A DNA stretch of 64,000 bases from Saccharothrix longispora (lineage in GTDB: Bacteria > Actinomycetota > Actinomycetes > Mycobacteriales > Pseudonocardiaceae): the NCBI RefSeq assembly GCF_030852425.1, contig NZ_NSDM01000006.1:310001-374000 (forward strand), read 5' to 3'. The notes under the pieces are model-generated. The model was given only the letters and a program-made list of their open reading frames with translations, did no database searches and was not told where the DNA came from. The position numbers and the translations under genes are program-made. This document shows, piece by piece, positions 12,714 to 21,443 of this stretch. How positions within the stretch are numbered: position 1 is the stretch's first letter; the number at the start of each line of letters is the position of its first letter.

Positions 12714-14333
12714 TCAGAAGCTGATCGACCAGCCCTCGATGACGCCGGTGTCGTAGGTGTGGACGTCCTTCACCCGCAGCTTCCACGTGCCATTGCGCTC
12801 CTCCGCCGAGGTGTCCGCGGTGAACGTCTCGTGGATGCCGTCGGACGAGTTGGGCCCGCCCGCCCCCCGCAGGGGGAACACCGCGCCGCTCGGCCCCACC
12901 AGGTCGACGGCCAGGTCCGCCGTGTACGGGTGCGCGATGTCGACCTCGACCGGCGTCGACGCCGTGCCGCGCCCGGCGCAGGCCGAGATCGTGATCGACG
13001 ACGTCACCGCCTCGCCCGCGTCCGGGATCGCCACGTCCTCGGTGTTGGCACCGCCCTCGCACGCGGGGTCGTCGCCACCGCCGATGAACGCGGTGTTGAG
13101 CAGCTTGTTCGGCGACCCCGAGCCGGGGCCCCGCACGACACCGGCGCTGGCGTTGTCGGTCAGCGCCTTGACGACCGCGGCGGGCGTCGCCGAGGCGGCC
13201 GAGGGGTTGGCCGACAGGTACAGCGCCGCCGCGCCCGCCACGTGCGGCGTGGCCATCGAGGTGCCGCTGATCGCCCGGGTGCCGCCGTTGTTCCACGTCG
13301 AGGTGACGCCCGTGCCCGGCGCGAAGATGTCCGTGCACGAGCCGTAGTTGGAGAACTCGGAGCGGTCGTCCGAGCTGTCCGTCGCGTTGACGGTGATCGC
13401 CTCGGGCGTGCGCGCCGGGGACGAGGAGCAGGCGTCGCGGTTGTCGTTGCCCGACGCCACGACGGTGGTCACGCCCGCGGCGACGAGGCGCTTGACCGCG
13501 CTGTCCACAGTGGAGTCGGCGGCGCCGCCGAGGCTCAGGTTGGCCACCACGGGCCCGGACGCGTCGCGCGCCACCCAGTCCACGCCGGCGATGATCTGCG
13601 ACCACTGCCCGGAACCCTGGCAGTCGAGCACCCGCACACCGACCAGCTTCACGCCCTTGGCCACGCCGTAGGTGGCCGATCCGATGGTGCCCGCGACGTG
13701 CGTGCCGTGGCCGTTGCAGTCCTGGGCGGTGGAGTCGTCGTCGATGAAGTCGTAGCCGTCGACGGCCCGGCCGCCGAAGTCGGCGTGCGCCTTGTGGACG
13801 CCGGTGTCGATGACGTACGCGGTCACGTCCGGCGCGGTGTTCGGGTAGGTGTACTTCGAGTCCAGCGGCAGCTTCTCCTGGTCGACGCGGTCGAGGCCCC
13901 ACGTCGGGTCGTCCTGCGTGCCGGTGGCGCGCGCGACGGCGTCCTGCTCGACGTACTCGACCGCCGGGTCGGCGGCCAGGAGGCGGGCCCGCTCCTCGGG
14001 CATGGTGACGGAGAAGCCGCGGACGGTCGCGGTGTACGTGTACCGGACCTCGCCGTCGTAGCGGACGCCGAGCTGCCCGGACAGGAACTGGGTCTGCTGC
14101 GCGGTGGCCGCGTCGTCGCGCAGCACGACGATGTAGCTGTCCTTCACCGCGCCGGGCTTGCCGATGCCCAGCACGGTGCCCTCGGGTTGCCCGGTGCCCT
14201 CGGACTGCCCGGTGCCGCGGCCCGCGCCCGCGAGGAGCAGGGCTCCCGCCGCGAGGCAGGCGGTGAGGACCCGGGTCGAGCGGGCCCGTGCCCGGCGGGG
14301 TCCGGGGCGTGGTTCGCGACGGGTCCTCGTCAT
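12714..14333 (-). CDS. Secreted subtilisin-like serine protease with P/proprotein convertase domain
   Basis: A 539-residue exported S8 protease. It has a basic N-terminus and hydrophobic signal segment (about 20-38), an I9-type inhibitory propeptide (about 65-130), and a catalytic domain with Asp176 (YVIDTGV), His209 (NGHGTHVAG) and Ser359 (GTSMATPHVAG). A C-terminal P domain follows (about 425-539, DIAHPYTADLAVDLVGPSG, NGTWKLRVKD). Family members are aqualysin/thermolabile alkaline-protease like. The ATG at 14333 gives a normal signal peptide. It converges on the AfsR-like gene across a repeat array. Confidence 0.93.
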   Translation of the reverse strand: MTRTRREPRPGPRRARARSTRVLTACLAAGALLLAGAGRGTGQSEGTGQPEGTVLGIGKPGAVKDSYIVVLRDDAATAQQTQFLSGQLGVRYDGEVRYTYTATVRGFSVTMPEERARLLAADPAVEYVEQDAVARATGTQDDPTWGLDRVDQEKLPLDSKYTYPNTAPDVTAYVIDTGVHKAHADFGGRAVDGYDFIDDDSTAQDCNGHGTHVAGTIGSATYGVAKGVKLVGVRVLDCQGSGQWSQIIAGVDWVARDASGPVVANLSLGGAADSTVDSAVKRLVAAGVTTVVASGNDNRDACSSSPARTPEAITVNATDSSDDRSEFSNYGSCTDIFAPGTGVTSTWNNGGTRAISGTSMATPHVAGAAALYLSANPSAASATPAAVVKALTDNASAGVVRGPGSGSPNKLLNTAFIGGGDDPACEGGANTEDVAIPDAGEAVTSSITISACAGRGTASTPVEVDIAHPYTADLAVDLVGPSGAVFPLRGAGGPNSSDGIHETFTADTSAEERNGTWKLRVKDVHTYDTGVIEGWSISF

Positions 14334-14401
14334 GCACCACGTCTACCCGGGCATGGGGCCCGCCACGCTCCTGGAAGGGTCGCCTGATCAGGGTAAACAG
14401 C

Positions 14402-15019
14402 TCACTCGATCAGGGCACCGCGCCCGCTCCTGCTCCCCCGGTACGCCCAGTCGCGCAGACGCGCGAGCGCGGCCGGCGCGAGCTCGACGCCCGCGGGCAG
14501 GTTGTGCACCGGGTCGAACGCCGGGGGGCCGACGGCCTCGGTGCAGGGGCGCACGACCAGCGTGCCGACCGGCCGCCACGGGCCGCTCACCTCCAGCCCG
14601 AACCGCAGCGCGTCGGGCATCGCGTCGAGGTCGGCCGCCCCGGTCTGCCCCGGCTCGGGAACGGCCGCGAGCCACACGACCCGGCCGTTCGAGCGGAACG
14701 GCGTGACGCTGCCGTAGCGGGCACTCGACCAGGTGCGGGCGGGCCTGGGCACGACGCGGGCGGACGACGTGGACAGCAGCACGTCCCACGGGCCGGGCAG
14801 CTGGAACGCCATCCCGAGCACGTCGGGCAGCCCACCGGGGGTGCCCGCGCCCTTGGAGAGTCGCACGGCCACCTCGGTGGCCCCCTCGGGCAGTGGCAGG
14901 GCCGGGTCGAACGTGGCGGTCAGGGTGCCCGCGCACCACCGCCCACGCGGGTGGAAGGCGCGTGCGCCGCCGCGGGCCCGGGCCACCGCGCGGAACGCCG
15001 ACGCGAACCGCTCACGCAC
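14402..15019 (-). CDS. Conserved protein of unknown function, possibly catalase-fold related
   Basis: A 205-residue protein with GTP(G)GLPDVLGMAF, a segment reminiscent of the catalase superfamily pattern before the heme pocket, but no catalase active-site His/Asn or proximal Tyr motif could be identified. No signal peptide or membrane segment. GTG at 15019 overlaps the stop of the DUF4383 gene by 8 bases, so they are probably co-translated. Function unassigned. Confidence 0.7.
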   Translation of the reverse strand: MRERFASAFRAVARARGGARAFHPRGRWCAGTLTATFDPALPLPEGATEVAVRLSKGAGTPGGLPDVLGMAFQLPGPWDVLLSTSSARVVPRPARTWSSARYGSVTPFRSNGRVVWLAAVPEPGQTGAADLDAMPDALRFGLEVSGPWRPVGTLVVRPCTEAVGPPAFDPVHNLPAGVELAPAALARLRDWAYRGSRSGRGALIE

Positions 15020-15452
15020 TGCGGGCCACCGGACTGCTCTTGAGGCCGAGGCCGAGCGCGACCATGCCCACGCCGAGCCCGAGGTGCAACCAGTCGTCGG
15101 CGGCGTTGAGCGGGACGAAGTCGGCGGCGCTGCCCTTGTCCACGACCAGCCCGTAGAACCACAGCACCAGGTACACCGCGCCGCCGCCGATCAGGAAGCC
15201 GCGCGCGCCGGGCACGGTGCGCGCCGCCAGCAGGCCGACCGCGCCGAACAGCAGGTGCACCAGGTTGTGCAGCACGGACACGTGGAACACGCCCAGCAGG
15301 TGCGCCCCCGAGTCCGGTCCGGCGAACGCGATCCGGTCCAGGTGGGCGGTGATCCCCGGGACGAACCCGAGCACCCCCACGAGCAGGAACACGACCGACA
15401 CCGCGATCGCCGCCGCGCGCACCGGGTGCGGCACGTGCGTGGTGGTGCTCAT
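15012..15452 (-). CDS. DUF4383-family membrane protein
   Basis: A 146-residue protein with four hydrophobic segments (about 12-32, 55-77, 85-105, 120-137) and the HNLVHLLFGAVGLLAA segment typical of DUF4383. The ATG at 15452 is preceded by AGGAGG with 7-base spacing. Function unknown; often found near stress and envelope genes. It lies in the leftward operon of Ppx, STAS, DUF4383 and the 14402 gene. Confidence 0.85.
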   Translation of the reverse strand: MSTTTHVPHPVRAAAIAVSVVFLLVGVLGFVPGITAHLDRIAFAGPDSGAHLLGVFHVSVLHNLVHLLFGAVGLLAARTVPGARGFLIGGGAVYLVLWFYGLVVDKGSAADFVPLNAADDWLHLGLGVGMVALGLGLKSSPVARSA

Positions 15453-15468
15453 GCGCAAGCCTCCTGGG

Positions 15469-15879
15469 TCACCTCGCCTGGGACGGTGGTCCCGGCTCGG
15501 CTACCCGCGCCGGCGGCGGCGAAACGGCACGACCGGTGGCCGCCGACCCCACGTCCGGGTAGCGCGGGAACAGCCGGTCGAGGTCGGTGCGCTCGAACAC
15601 GCGCCGCACGTGCGGCGGCACGGCGGCCAGCCGCAGCCAGCCGCCGGCGCGCTGCGCCCTGGCCCGCGTGCGCACCAGCGCGCTCATCGCCTGGGCGCCG
15701 CAGAACGCGACACCGGACATGTCGAGCACGATCCGGTCCCGCCCCTCGGTGACCAGGCGGTCCAGCTTGTCGAGCACCCGGCGCGCTCCGGCCAGGTCCA
15801 GCTCCCCGGTCGCCACCACCACCGCGCACCCCGTCCGATGGGCCTCGACCGACAGCGCCAGCATCGCCGTTCCCCTCAT
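15469..15879 (-). CDS. STAS-domain protein lacking the canonical phosphorylation site
   Basis: A 136-residue protein: a STAS domain (about 1-105, TGELDLAGARRVLDKLD, IVLDMSGVAFCGAQAMSALV) followed by a Pro-rich tail. The usual D-S-S/T-G acceptor motif is replaced by CGAQAMS, so phospho-switching by an RsbW kinase may not operate in the normal way. The start at 15879 overlaps the Ppx stop as ATGA; ATG at 15864 after GAGGGG is an alternative. Confidence 0.85.
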   Translation of the reverse strand: MRGTAMLALSVEAHRTGCAVVVATGELDLAGARRVLDKLDRLVTEGRDRIVLDMSGVAFCGAQAMSALVRTRARAQRAGGWLRLAAVPPHVRRVFERTDLDRLFPRYPDVGSAATGRAVSPPPARVAEPGPPSQAR

Positions 15880-16802
15880 GCCACCCGGCTGTACTCGTCA
15901 TCGGCCTGCGCGCCCAGTTCGAGCAGCAGCCCCTCCCTGGTGGACCAGGGGCAGATCTCCACCACGTCGTGGTCGGTGGCCACCATCAGCGCCTCGGCCA
16001 CCAGCGCCCCGGCCAGCGACTGCTCGGCGCGGTGCCGCGAGATGCCCGGCAGCCGGGCGCGCTTCGGCGCGGGCACCCGGGCCAGCCTCGGCACCCAGTG
16101 GCGCAGGTCGTCCAGGCGCAGCGAGCGCGGCACGTACGGCCCCTCGTGCTGGGGGCGCGCGCCGGTGAGGCGGGCCAACTGCTGGAACACCTTCGAGCAG
16201 GCCACCGCCCGGTGGTCCGCCGGGGACACGTCGACGACCACGTCGTCCAGGGCGGCGCGAACCCGCTCCAGGACCTCGTCGCGGTCGACGACGAGCCGGC
16301 GGGTCAGCGTGCGGGCGCCCAGCGGCAGCGACCGGGTCAACGTCGGCGTGCCGCCATCGCCCGCGGCGACCTCGACCGTGCCGCCGCCGACGTCGAGCAC
16401 CAGCAGCGGGCCGGCGCCCCAGCCGAACCAGTGGCGCGCGGCCACGTACGCCAGGCGGGCCTCCTCGTGGCCGGGCAGCACGCGCAGCACCGTGCCGGTG
16501 CGGCGGGCGACCTCGGCGATCACCTCGTCGGCGTTGGGGGCGTCGCGGATCACGGAGGTCGCGAACGGCACCACGTCGGTGACGCCCTCGCGCTCGGCGA
16601 TGACGCGGACCGCGCGCACGGCGGCCACCACCTTGTCCACGCCTTCGGGGACCACCCGGTTGTGCCGGTCGAGGAGCCGGTCGAGCCTGAGTCGGGTCTT
16701 GTGCGAGAGGACCGGCCGCGAGGGCGAACCGTCCACCACCACGAGATGAGCGCTGAAACACCCGACGTCGAGCACACCCACCTGGGCTCGTCTTCCGGGC
16801 AT
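15876..16802 (-). CDS. Ppx/GppA-family exopolyphosphatase
   Basis: A 308-residue ASKHA-fold phosphatase that degrades polyphosphate or (p)ppGpp pentaphosphate. Segments seen: VGVLDVGCFSAHLVVVDG at the N-terminus (phosphate loop 1), catalytic-region GHEEARLAY near 115, and LLVLDVGGGTVEVA near 140 (phosphate loop 2). The C-terminal HD-like domain of long GppA proteins is absent, as in actinobacterial Ppx. First gene of a four-gene leftward operon; divergent from the SDR gene at 16901. Confidence 0.9.
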   Translation of the reverse strand: MPGRRAQVGVLDVGCFSAHLVVVDGSPSRPVLSHKTRLRLDRLLDRHNRVVPEGVDKVVAAVRAVRVIAEREGVTDVVPFATSVIRDAPNADEVIAEVARRTGTVLRVLPGHEEARLAYVAARHWFGWGAGPLLVLDVGGGTVEVAAGDGGTPTLTRSLPLGARTLTRRLVVDRDEVLERVRAALDDVVVDVSPADHRAVACSKVFQQLARLTGARPQHEGPYVPRSLRLDDLRHWVPRLARVPAPKRARLPGISRHRAEQSLAGALVAEALMVATDHDVVEICPWSTREGLLLELGAQADDEYSRVA

Positions 16803-16900
16803 CCGTCACCGCCTATCGCTTCTGAGTGGCAGTGGGGGGTGCCCACTGTGAGTACGAGTGAAACCGGATTGGGTGACTTGACTCAGGGTAATCGTGCTTC

Positions 16901-17704
16901 ATGGGTACCACGGAGAACCGACCGCTGGCAGTGGTGACGGGCGCGTCGAGCGGCATCGGGCTGGAGTTGGCGAGGGTGTTCGCGGCCGAGGGCTTCGACC
17001 TCGTCGTGGCGGCGGAGAACCCGGCCGTCGAAGAGGTGGCGCGGAAGCTGTCGACCGACGGGGCGCGGGTGGAGGCGGTGCGCGCCGACCTGGCCTCGTA
17101 CGACGGCAACGAGGACCTGGTGGCGGTGGTCGAGCACCTCGGGCGGCCGGTGGACGCGCTCGCCGTGAACGCGGGTGTCGGCGTCGGGGGCGACTTCGTC
17201 GACGACAGCGACCTGCGCGCGCACCTGCGGGTGGTGGACCTGAACATCGCCTCGGCCGTGCACCTGGCCAAGCGGCTCGTGCCGCCGATGGTGGAGCGCG
17301 GTACCGGACGGGTGCTGTTCACCTCATCGGTGGCGGCGACCGGGCCCGGTCCGTTCCACTCCGTGTACGCGGCGTCGAAGGCGTTCGTGGCGTCGTTCGC
17401 GCAGTCGCTGCGCGAGGAGCTGCGCGACAGCGGCGTCACGGTGACCGCGCTGATGCCGGGTCCGACGGACACGGACTTCTTCCGCCGCGCGGGGATGGAG
17501 GACACCAAGATCGCGACCGGTCCGAAGGACGACCCGGCGGACGTGGCGCGCGAGGGCTTCGACGCGCTGATGGCGGGCAAGGACCACGTGGTGGCCGGCT
17601 CCCTGCGCAACAAGGTCCAGGCCGCGACGAGCCGCGCCCTCCCCGACCCGCTCAAGGCCCGCGCGATGCGCACCCTGACCGAACCGGGCAGCGCCACTCC
17701 CTGA
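16901..17704 (+). CDS. Short-chain dehydrogenase/reductase
   Basis: A 267-residue classical SDR. The cofactor motif TGASSGIG is at 13-20, the NAG motif at 90-92, and the catalytic residues are Ser143, Tyr156 and Lys160 (YAASK). No acidic residue ends beta strand 2 in a clear way (VVAAENPA), so NAD versus NADP preference is open. The substrate cannot be told from sequence or neighbours. Confidence 0.9.
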   Translation: MGTTENRPLAVVTGASSGIGLELARVFAAEGFDLVVAAENPAVEEVARKLSTDGARVEAVRADLASYDGNEDLVAVVEHLGRPVDALAVNAGVGVGGDFVDDSDLRAHLRVVDLNIASAVHLAKRLVPPMVERGTGRVLFTSSVAATGPGPFHSVYAASKAFVASFAQSLREELRDSGVTVTALMPGPTDTDFFRRAGMEDTKIATGPKDDPADVAREGFDALMAGKDHVVAGSLRNKVQAATSRALPDPLKARAMRTLTEPGSATP

Positions 17705-17706
17705 CC

Positions 17707-17857
17707 CGAGTGTCCGACGTCCGGTCCCGAGAGTCCAACGTCCAGGACATCCGGGTTCTACGTCCAGGAACATCGCGTCACCGCCGATCCGACCTGGGTG
17801 TGGAACTCCCTGAGCCCGGACGTCGGACTCTCGGGGCCCGGGGGGTTTGGACTCTCG
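17707..17857. repeat. Second intergenic repeat array, related to 12371-12598
   Basis: Three direct copies (near 17707, 17728 and 17751) of a unit resembling CCGAGAGTCCAACGTCCAGG, then at least two inverted copies (near 17815-17835 and 17845-17860). The unit shares the core GAG..T(C/G).ACGT(C/T)C(A/G)GG with the array at 12371. Like that array it separates two convergent genes, the SDR (+) and a small gene (-). Confidence 0.75.
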
Positions 17858-17859
17858 GG

Positions 17860-17982
17860 TCAGGAGGGGGCCGGGTCGTCGCCGATCGCCTCCCGGTACT
17901 CGTCCACCTCCTGGGGCGTGGGGTCGATGGGCGCCTCTTCGGCCAGTTCGTCCGGGTCCACCGGCTCCTCGGCTGTCGTCAT
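17860..17982 (-). CDS. Very small acidic protein
   Basis: A 40-residue ORF starting MTTAEEPVDPDELAEEAP and ending EAIGDDPAPS. It is strongly acidic (about a third Asp/Glu) with a PTPQEVDEY core. It fills the space between the second repeat array and the SRPBCC gene, and its codon use is normal for this DNA. Small acidic proteins of this type recur in actinobacteria, but I know no function. Confidence 0.55.
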   Translation of the reverse strand: MTTAEEPVDPDELAEEAPIDPTPQEVDEYREAIGDDPAPS

Positions 17983-18033
17983 GGCGCCCGGTTACCCGGT
18001 GTGCGGCGCGCCGAACGGGGTAACCGACAGGTC

Positions 18034-18417
18034 GTGACCATCCACGCCCGACGAGACGTCCCCGCCCTGCCCGACCTGGTCTTCAACGCCGCCGCCGACC
18101 CCTCGCGGCTGGCGTCGTGGCTGCCCGGCCCCCACGAGGTGGTCGGGCGCTCCGACGACGTGCTGATCCTGCGCGGGGGCGGGAGCGTGGACGAGGGGCA
18201 GCGCCAGGTGCAGTTGGCCGCCGACTACGACCGGCTGCTGCTGACCTGGGAACCGCTGGCCGACGAGGGCTGCCGGGGCGAGCTGCGGGTGTCGCTGGCG
18301 GGTGCGGCGGGCAGCGTGGCCGAGCTGACCGTGGACGGCTGCCCCGACGAGCAGTTCGCCGCCCGCTTCCTGGAAGCCCTCGCGAACGAGGTTGAGCAGA
18401 ACCTGACCGCCGGCTGA
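18034..18417 (+). CDS. SRPBCC (START-like) domain protein
   Basis: A 127-residue protein with the polyketide-cyclase/AHSA1-type helix-grip pattern: VPALPDLVFNAAADPSRLASWL at the N-terminus, alternating strands, and a C-terminal amphipathic helix (FLEALANEVEQNL). The GTG at 18034 is the first sensible start; the Shine-Dalgarno sequence is weak. The family binds small hydrophobic ligands; no ligand can be inferred. Confidence 0.75.
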   Translation: MTIHARRDVPALPDLVFNAAADPSRLASWLPGPHEVVGRSDDVLILRGGGSVDEGQRQVQLAADYDRLLLTWEPLADEGCRGELRVSLAGAAGSVAELTVDGCPDEQFAARFLEALANEVEQNLTAG

Positions 18418-18427
18418 TCATCCCGGG

Positions 18428-18928
18428 GTGGACATCCGCCCCGCCCGCCCGGACGAACTGCCGCTGCTGCCCGAGGTCGAACGCGCCTCCGGCGAACCCT
18501 TCCGCGACCACGGCATGCCGGAGGTCGCCGACGACGACCCGATGCCGCTGAGCACCCTGGAGCACCTGCGCGTGTGGGTCGCGGTCGACCCGCACCCGGT
18601 CGCCTGGGTCGCCGTGGCGGAAGTCGAGGGCGCCGCGCACGTGGAGCAGGTCAGCGTCTACCCGGGCCACGCCCGGCGCGGCATCGGCGCGGCCCTGCTC
18701 GACGAGGTCGGGCGGTGGGCCGCCGAACGAGGCCTCACCGCGCTCACCCTCACCACCTTCCGGGACATCCCGTGGAACGCGCCCTACTACCGGCGGCTCG
18801 GGTTCCGCGAGGTCACCGACCCGTCTCCCGGTCTGCGCGCGGTCGTGGCGGCGGAAGCGGCACGCGGGCTCGACCCGGACACGCGGGTCTGCCTGCACCG
18901 TCCGCTCGGCCGGGATCACCGGGGGTGA
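18428..18928 (+). CDS. GNAT-family N-acetyltransferase
   Basis: A 166-residue acetyl-CoA-dependent transferase. The acetyl-CoA loop is HARRGIGAALLDEVGRWAAERG (about 77-98), preceded by the strand EQVSVYP and followed by NAPYYRRLGFREV. GTG start 10 bases after the SRPBCC stop, so likely co-transcribed. The substrate is unknown. Confidence 0.88.
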   Translation: MDIRPARPDELPLLPEVERASGEPFRDHGMPEVADDDPMPLSTLEHLRVWVAVDPHPVAWVAVAEVEGAAHVEQVSVYPGHARRGIGAALLDEVGRWAAERGLTALTLTTFRDIPWNAPYYRRLGFREVTDPSPGLRAVVAAEAARGLDPDTRVCLHRPLGRDHRG

Positions 18929-18967
18929 TACTGGACGGGTTGACCCACACCGTCCGGAGGTTGCCCG

Positions 18968-19891
18968 GTGGTCGATTTCGCGCACGAGGCGCTGCTGTAC
19001 CGCGACGACGAGCAGTACCTCGCGGGAGCGGTGCCGTTCGTGCGCGACGGCCTGAACGCGGGCGAGCCCGTGCTGGTCGCCGTGCCGAAGCGGGGCATCG
19101 CGCTGCTGCGGGGCGCGCTGGGCGCGGAGGCCGACCGCGTCGAGTTCCTCGACATGAAGCAGGCGGGGCGCAACCCCGGCCGCATCCTGCCCGGCGTGCT
19201 GGCGGCGTTCGCCGACAACTCGTCGGCCGCGCGGGTGCGGATCGTCGGCGAGGCGGTCTGGCCGGAGCGCACGGAGCTGGAGTACCCGGCGTGCGTGCAG
19301 CACGAGGCCATGGTCAACACGGCGTTCGAGGACCGCCCGGCCTGGATGCTGTGCCCCTACGACGCGACCGCCCTGGCCCCGCACGTCGTGCGCGAGGTCG
19401 AGACCACCCACCTGACGGTGGTGGAGGACGGGCGGCGCAGGTCGAGCACCGGGTACCGGGAGCCGTTCCTCACCGCCGAGGAGTTCAACCGGCCGCTGCC
19501 CGAGCCGCCCGCGGACGCCACCGCGCGCCGGTTCGACCTGGACTCGCTGGCCGACGCGCGGCGGCTGGTCGCCGGGTTCGCCAACGCGACCGGGCTGTCC
19601 GCCGACCAGGTCGAGGACCTGGTGCTCGCGGTGAACGAGCTGACCACGAACAGCGTGGTCCACGCGGGCGGCTCGGGCACGTTGCTGGTGTGGCGGGAGG
19701 GCGGCGTGGTGGTGTGCGAGGTCCGCGACGCGGGCAGGTTGACCGACCCGATGGTCGGCCGGAACAACCCGGGCGCCCACACGCCCGGCGGTTACGGCGT
19801 GATGCTGGTCAACCTGCTGTGCGACCTCGTCCGGGTGCACACGGGCGGCAGCGGCACGGCCATCCGCGTGTACGTCGGCCCACCGGCCTGA
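18968..19891 (+). CDS. MEDS-domain sensor with RsbW-like ATPase domain
   Basis: A 307-residue protein: an N-terminal MEDS/DcmR-type sensory domain (about 3-160: HEALLYRDDEQYLAGAVPF, CPYDATALAP) fused to a GHKL anti-sigma-type ATPase (about 180-305; N box VNELTTNSVVHAGG, G box GGYGVMLVNLLCDLV). Such proteins are common in actinomycetes and are thought to sense small molecules and control STAS/sigma partners. GTG start after CGGAGG. It may belong to the same signalling network as the STAS genes at 7773 and 15469; that is inference. Confidence 0.85.
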   Translation: MVDFAHEALLYRDDEQYLAGAVPFVRDGLNAGEPVLVAVPKRGIALLRGALGAEADRVEFLDMKQAGRNPGRILPGVLAAFADNSSAARVRIVGEAVWPERTELEYPACVQHEAMVNTAFEDRPAWMLCPYDATALAPHVVREVETTHLTVVEDGRRRSSTGYREPFLTAEEFNRPLPEPPADATARRFDLDSLADARRLVAGFANATGLSADQVEDLVLAVNELTTNSVVHAGGSGTLLVWREGGVVVCEVRDAGRLTDPMVGRNNPGAHTPGGYGVMLVNLLCDLVRVHTGGSGTAIRVYVGPPA

Positions 19892-19973
19892 GGCCGCGGC
19901 CGGACCGGCCGCGGAGCGCGCTCCGCGCGCGGGTGTGGGCGCTACGTCATCGGCGCCCGGCACAATCGACCGG

Positions 19974-20705
19974 GTGACTCCCGCACTCCTCCTCGCCCAC
20001 GGTGCCGGCGGTACCGTCCGGGCCAACTTCAGCCCGCTCATCCCGATGCTGTCCCGCAAGCGCAAGGTCCACGCGGTGGACTTCCCCGGTTCCGGGACGA
20101 CCCCGCGCGCGACCGGCCCGCTGCGGCTCGACGACCTGGCCGACCGGCTCGTCGTCGCGGCCGACGGCGAGGAGCGGTTCGCGGTGGTCGGGTTCTCGAT
20201 GGGCTGCGCGGTGGCGGTGAACCTCGCCCTGCGGTACCCCGAACGGGTGAGCGCCCTGGTGCTCACAGCGGGGTTCGCGCGCATCGACGACGAGACCCGG
20301 GTCCGGATGCGGGAGTGGCGGCGCCTGCTGGCCGGCGACCGGGCCGACCTCGCCCGCTTCCTCGTGCCGGCCGCCGTGGGCGAGCCCACGCGGCGGCGGA
20401 TGACCGCCGAGCAGCTCGACGGGTTCCTGGAGCTGGTCGCGCTGACCGTCCCGCCCGGTTCGGCCGAGCAGGTGGACCTGGTGGAGCGGATCGACCTGAC
20501 CGGCGAGCTGCCGGCGCTGGACGTGCCGACGCTGGTCATCGGCACCAAGCACGACCGGATGATCACGCCCGCCACCACGCGCCGGCTGGCCGACCTCGTC
20601 CCGGGCGCCCGGTGGGCCGAGCTGGACAGCGGCCACGCCCCGGCCGTGGAGGCGCCCGCCGCCTGGGCCCGGTTGATCGAGGACTTCCTGGACGACGTCG
20701 GCTGA
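19974..20705 (+). CDS. Alpha/beta hydrolase
   Basis: A 243-residue hydrolase with the oxyanion loop LLAHGAGGT, nucleophile elbow GFSMG (Ser near 84), an acid in GTKHDRM and catalytic His in DSGHAP. A short cap domain lies in the middle. GTG start at 19974. The fold is clear; esterase, lipase or C-C hydrolase activity cannot be distinguished. Confidence 0.85.
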   Translation: MTPALLLAHGAGGTVRANFSPLIPMLSRKRKVHAVDFPGSGTTPRATGPLRLDDLADRLVVAADGEERFAVVGFSMGCAVAVNLALRYPERVSALVLTAGFARIDDETRVRMREWRRLLAGDRADLARFLVPAAVGEPTRRRMTAEQLDGFLELVALTVPPGSAEQVDLVERIDLTGELPALDVPTLVIGTKHDRMITPATTRRLADLVPGARWAELDSGHAPAVEAPAAWARLIEDFLDDVG

Positions 20706-20787
20706 CCCGGGGAGACCGACCCGAGGCCGATCCGGGGAGGCCGACCGGGGCGGTTTGCCCGTGCTCCGGTCGGGTTAACCCGGGTCA

Positions 20788-21435
20788 ATGACCAACACGC
20801 TGGTCCTCGACGTCGACGGGACGTTGGTGGACACCAACTTCCACCACGCGGTCGCCTGGTTCCGCGCCTTCCGCCGCTTCGACATCACGATCCCCACGTG
20901 GCGGCTGCACCGCGCCATCGGGATGGGCGGGGACAAGCTGGTCGCCGCCGTCGCCGGCGAGCACGTGGAGCGCGAGCGCGGCGACGACCTGCGGGCGGCG
21001 TGGGAGGCCGAGTTCGAGCCGATGCTGGACGAGGTCCGCCCGCTGGAGGGCGCGCACCGCCTGGTCTCCGCCGCCCTGGAGCAGGACTTCGCCGTGGTGC
21101 TGGCCAGCTCGGGCAAGCGCGGGCACGTCGACCGCTACGTGAAGCTGATCGACGCGCCCGACGTGGTGTCCACGTCCTCCGACGACGTCGAGGCGAGCAA
21201 GCCCGCGCCCGACCTGATCGAGGTGGCCCTCGGCCGGGTCGGTGGCGACGGGCGGGCCGTGGTGATCGGCGACTCGGTGTGGGACTGCGAGGCCGCCCGG
21301 CGGGCCGGGTTGCCCGTGGTGTGCGTGCGCACGGGTGGTTTCGGCGAGGCCGAGTTGCGGGAGGCCGGCGCGTCGGCAGTCTACGAGGAACTCGACCGGT
21401 TGCGGGCGGACCTCACCGACCTGCCCATGGCGTAG
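20788..21435 (+). CDS. HAD-superfamily phosphatase (phosphoglycolate phosphatase-like)
   Basis: A 215-residue HAD hydrolase with all four motifs: DVDGT (residues 8-12), ASSGKR, K in ASKPAPD, and GDSVWD. A helical cap lies between motif I and II, as in beta-phosphoglucomutase/Gph-type enzymes. It ends 8 bases before the F420/LLM gene, so the two are probably one operon. The substrate is a small phospho-metabolite, not identifiable from sequence. Confidence 0.88.
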   Translation: MTNTLVLDVDGTLVDTNFHHAVAWFRAFRRFDITIPTWRLHRAIGMGGDKLVAAVAGEHVERERGDDLRAAWEAEFEPMLDEVRPLEGAHRLVSAALEQDFAVVLASSGKRGHVDRYVKLIDAPDVVSTSSDDVEASKPAPDLIEVALGRVGGDGRAVVIGDSVWDCEAARRAGLPVVCVRTGGFGEAELREAGASAVYEELDRLRADLTDLPMA

Positions 21436-21443
21436 GAGGAACC

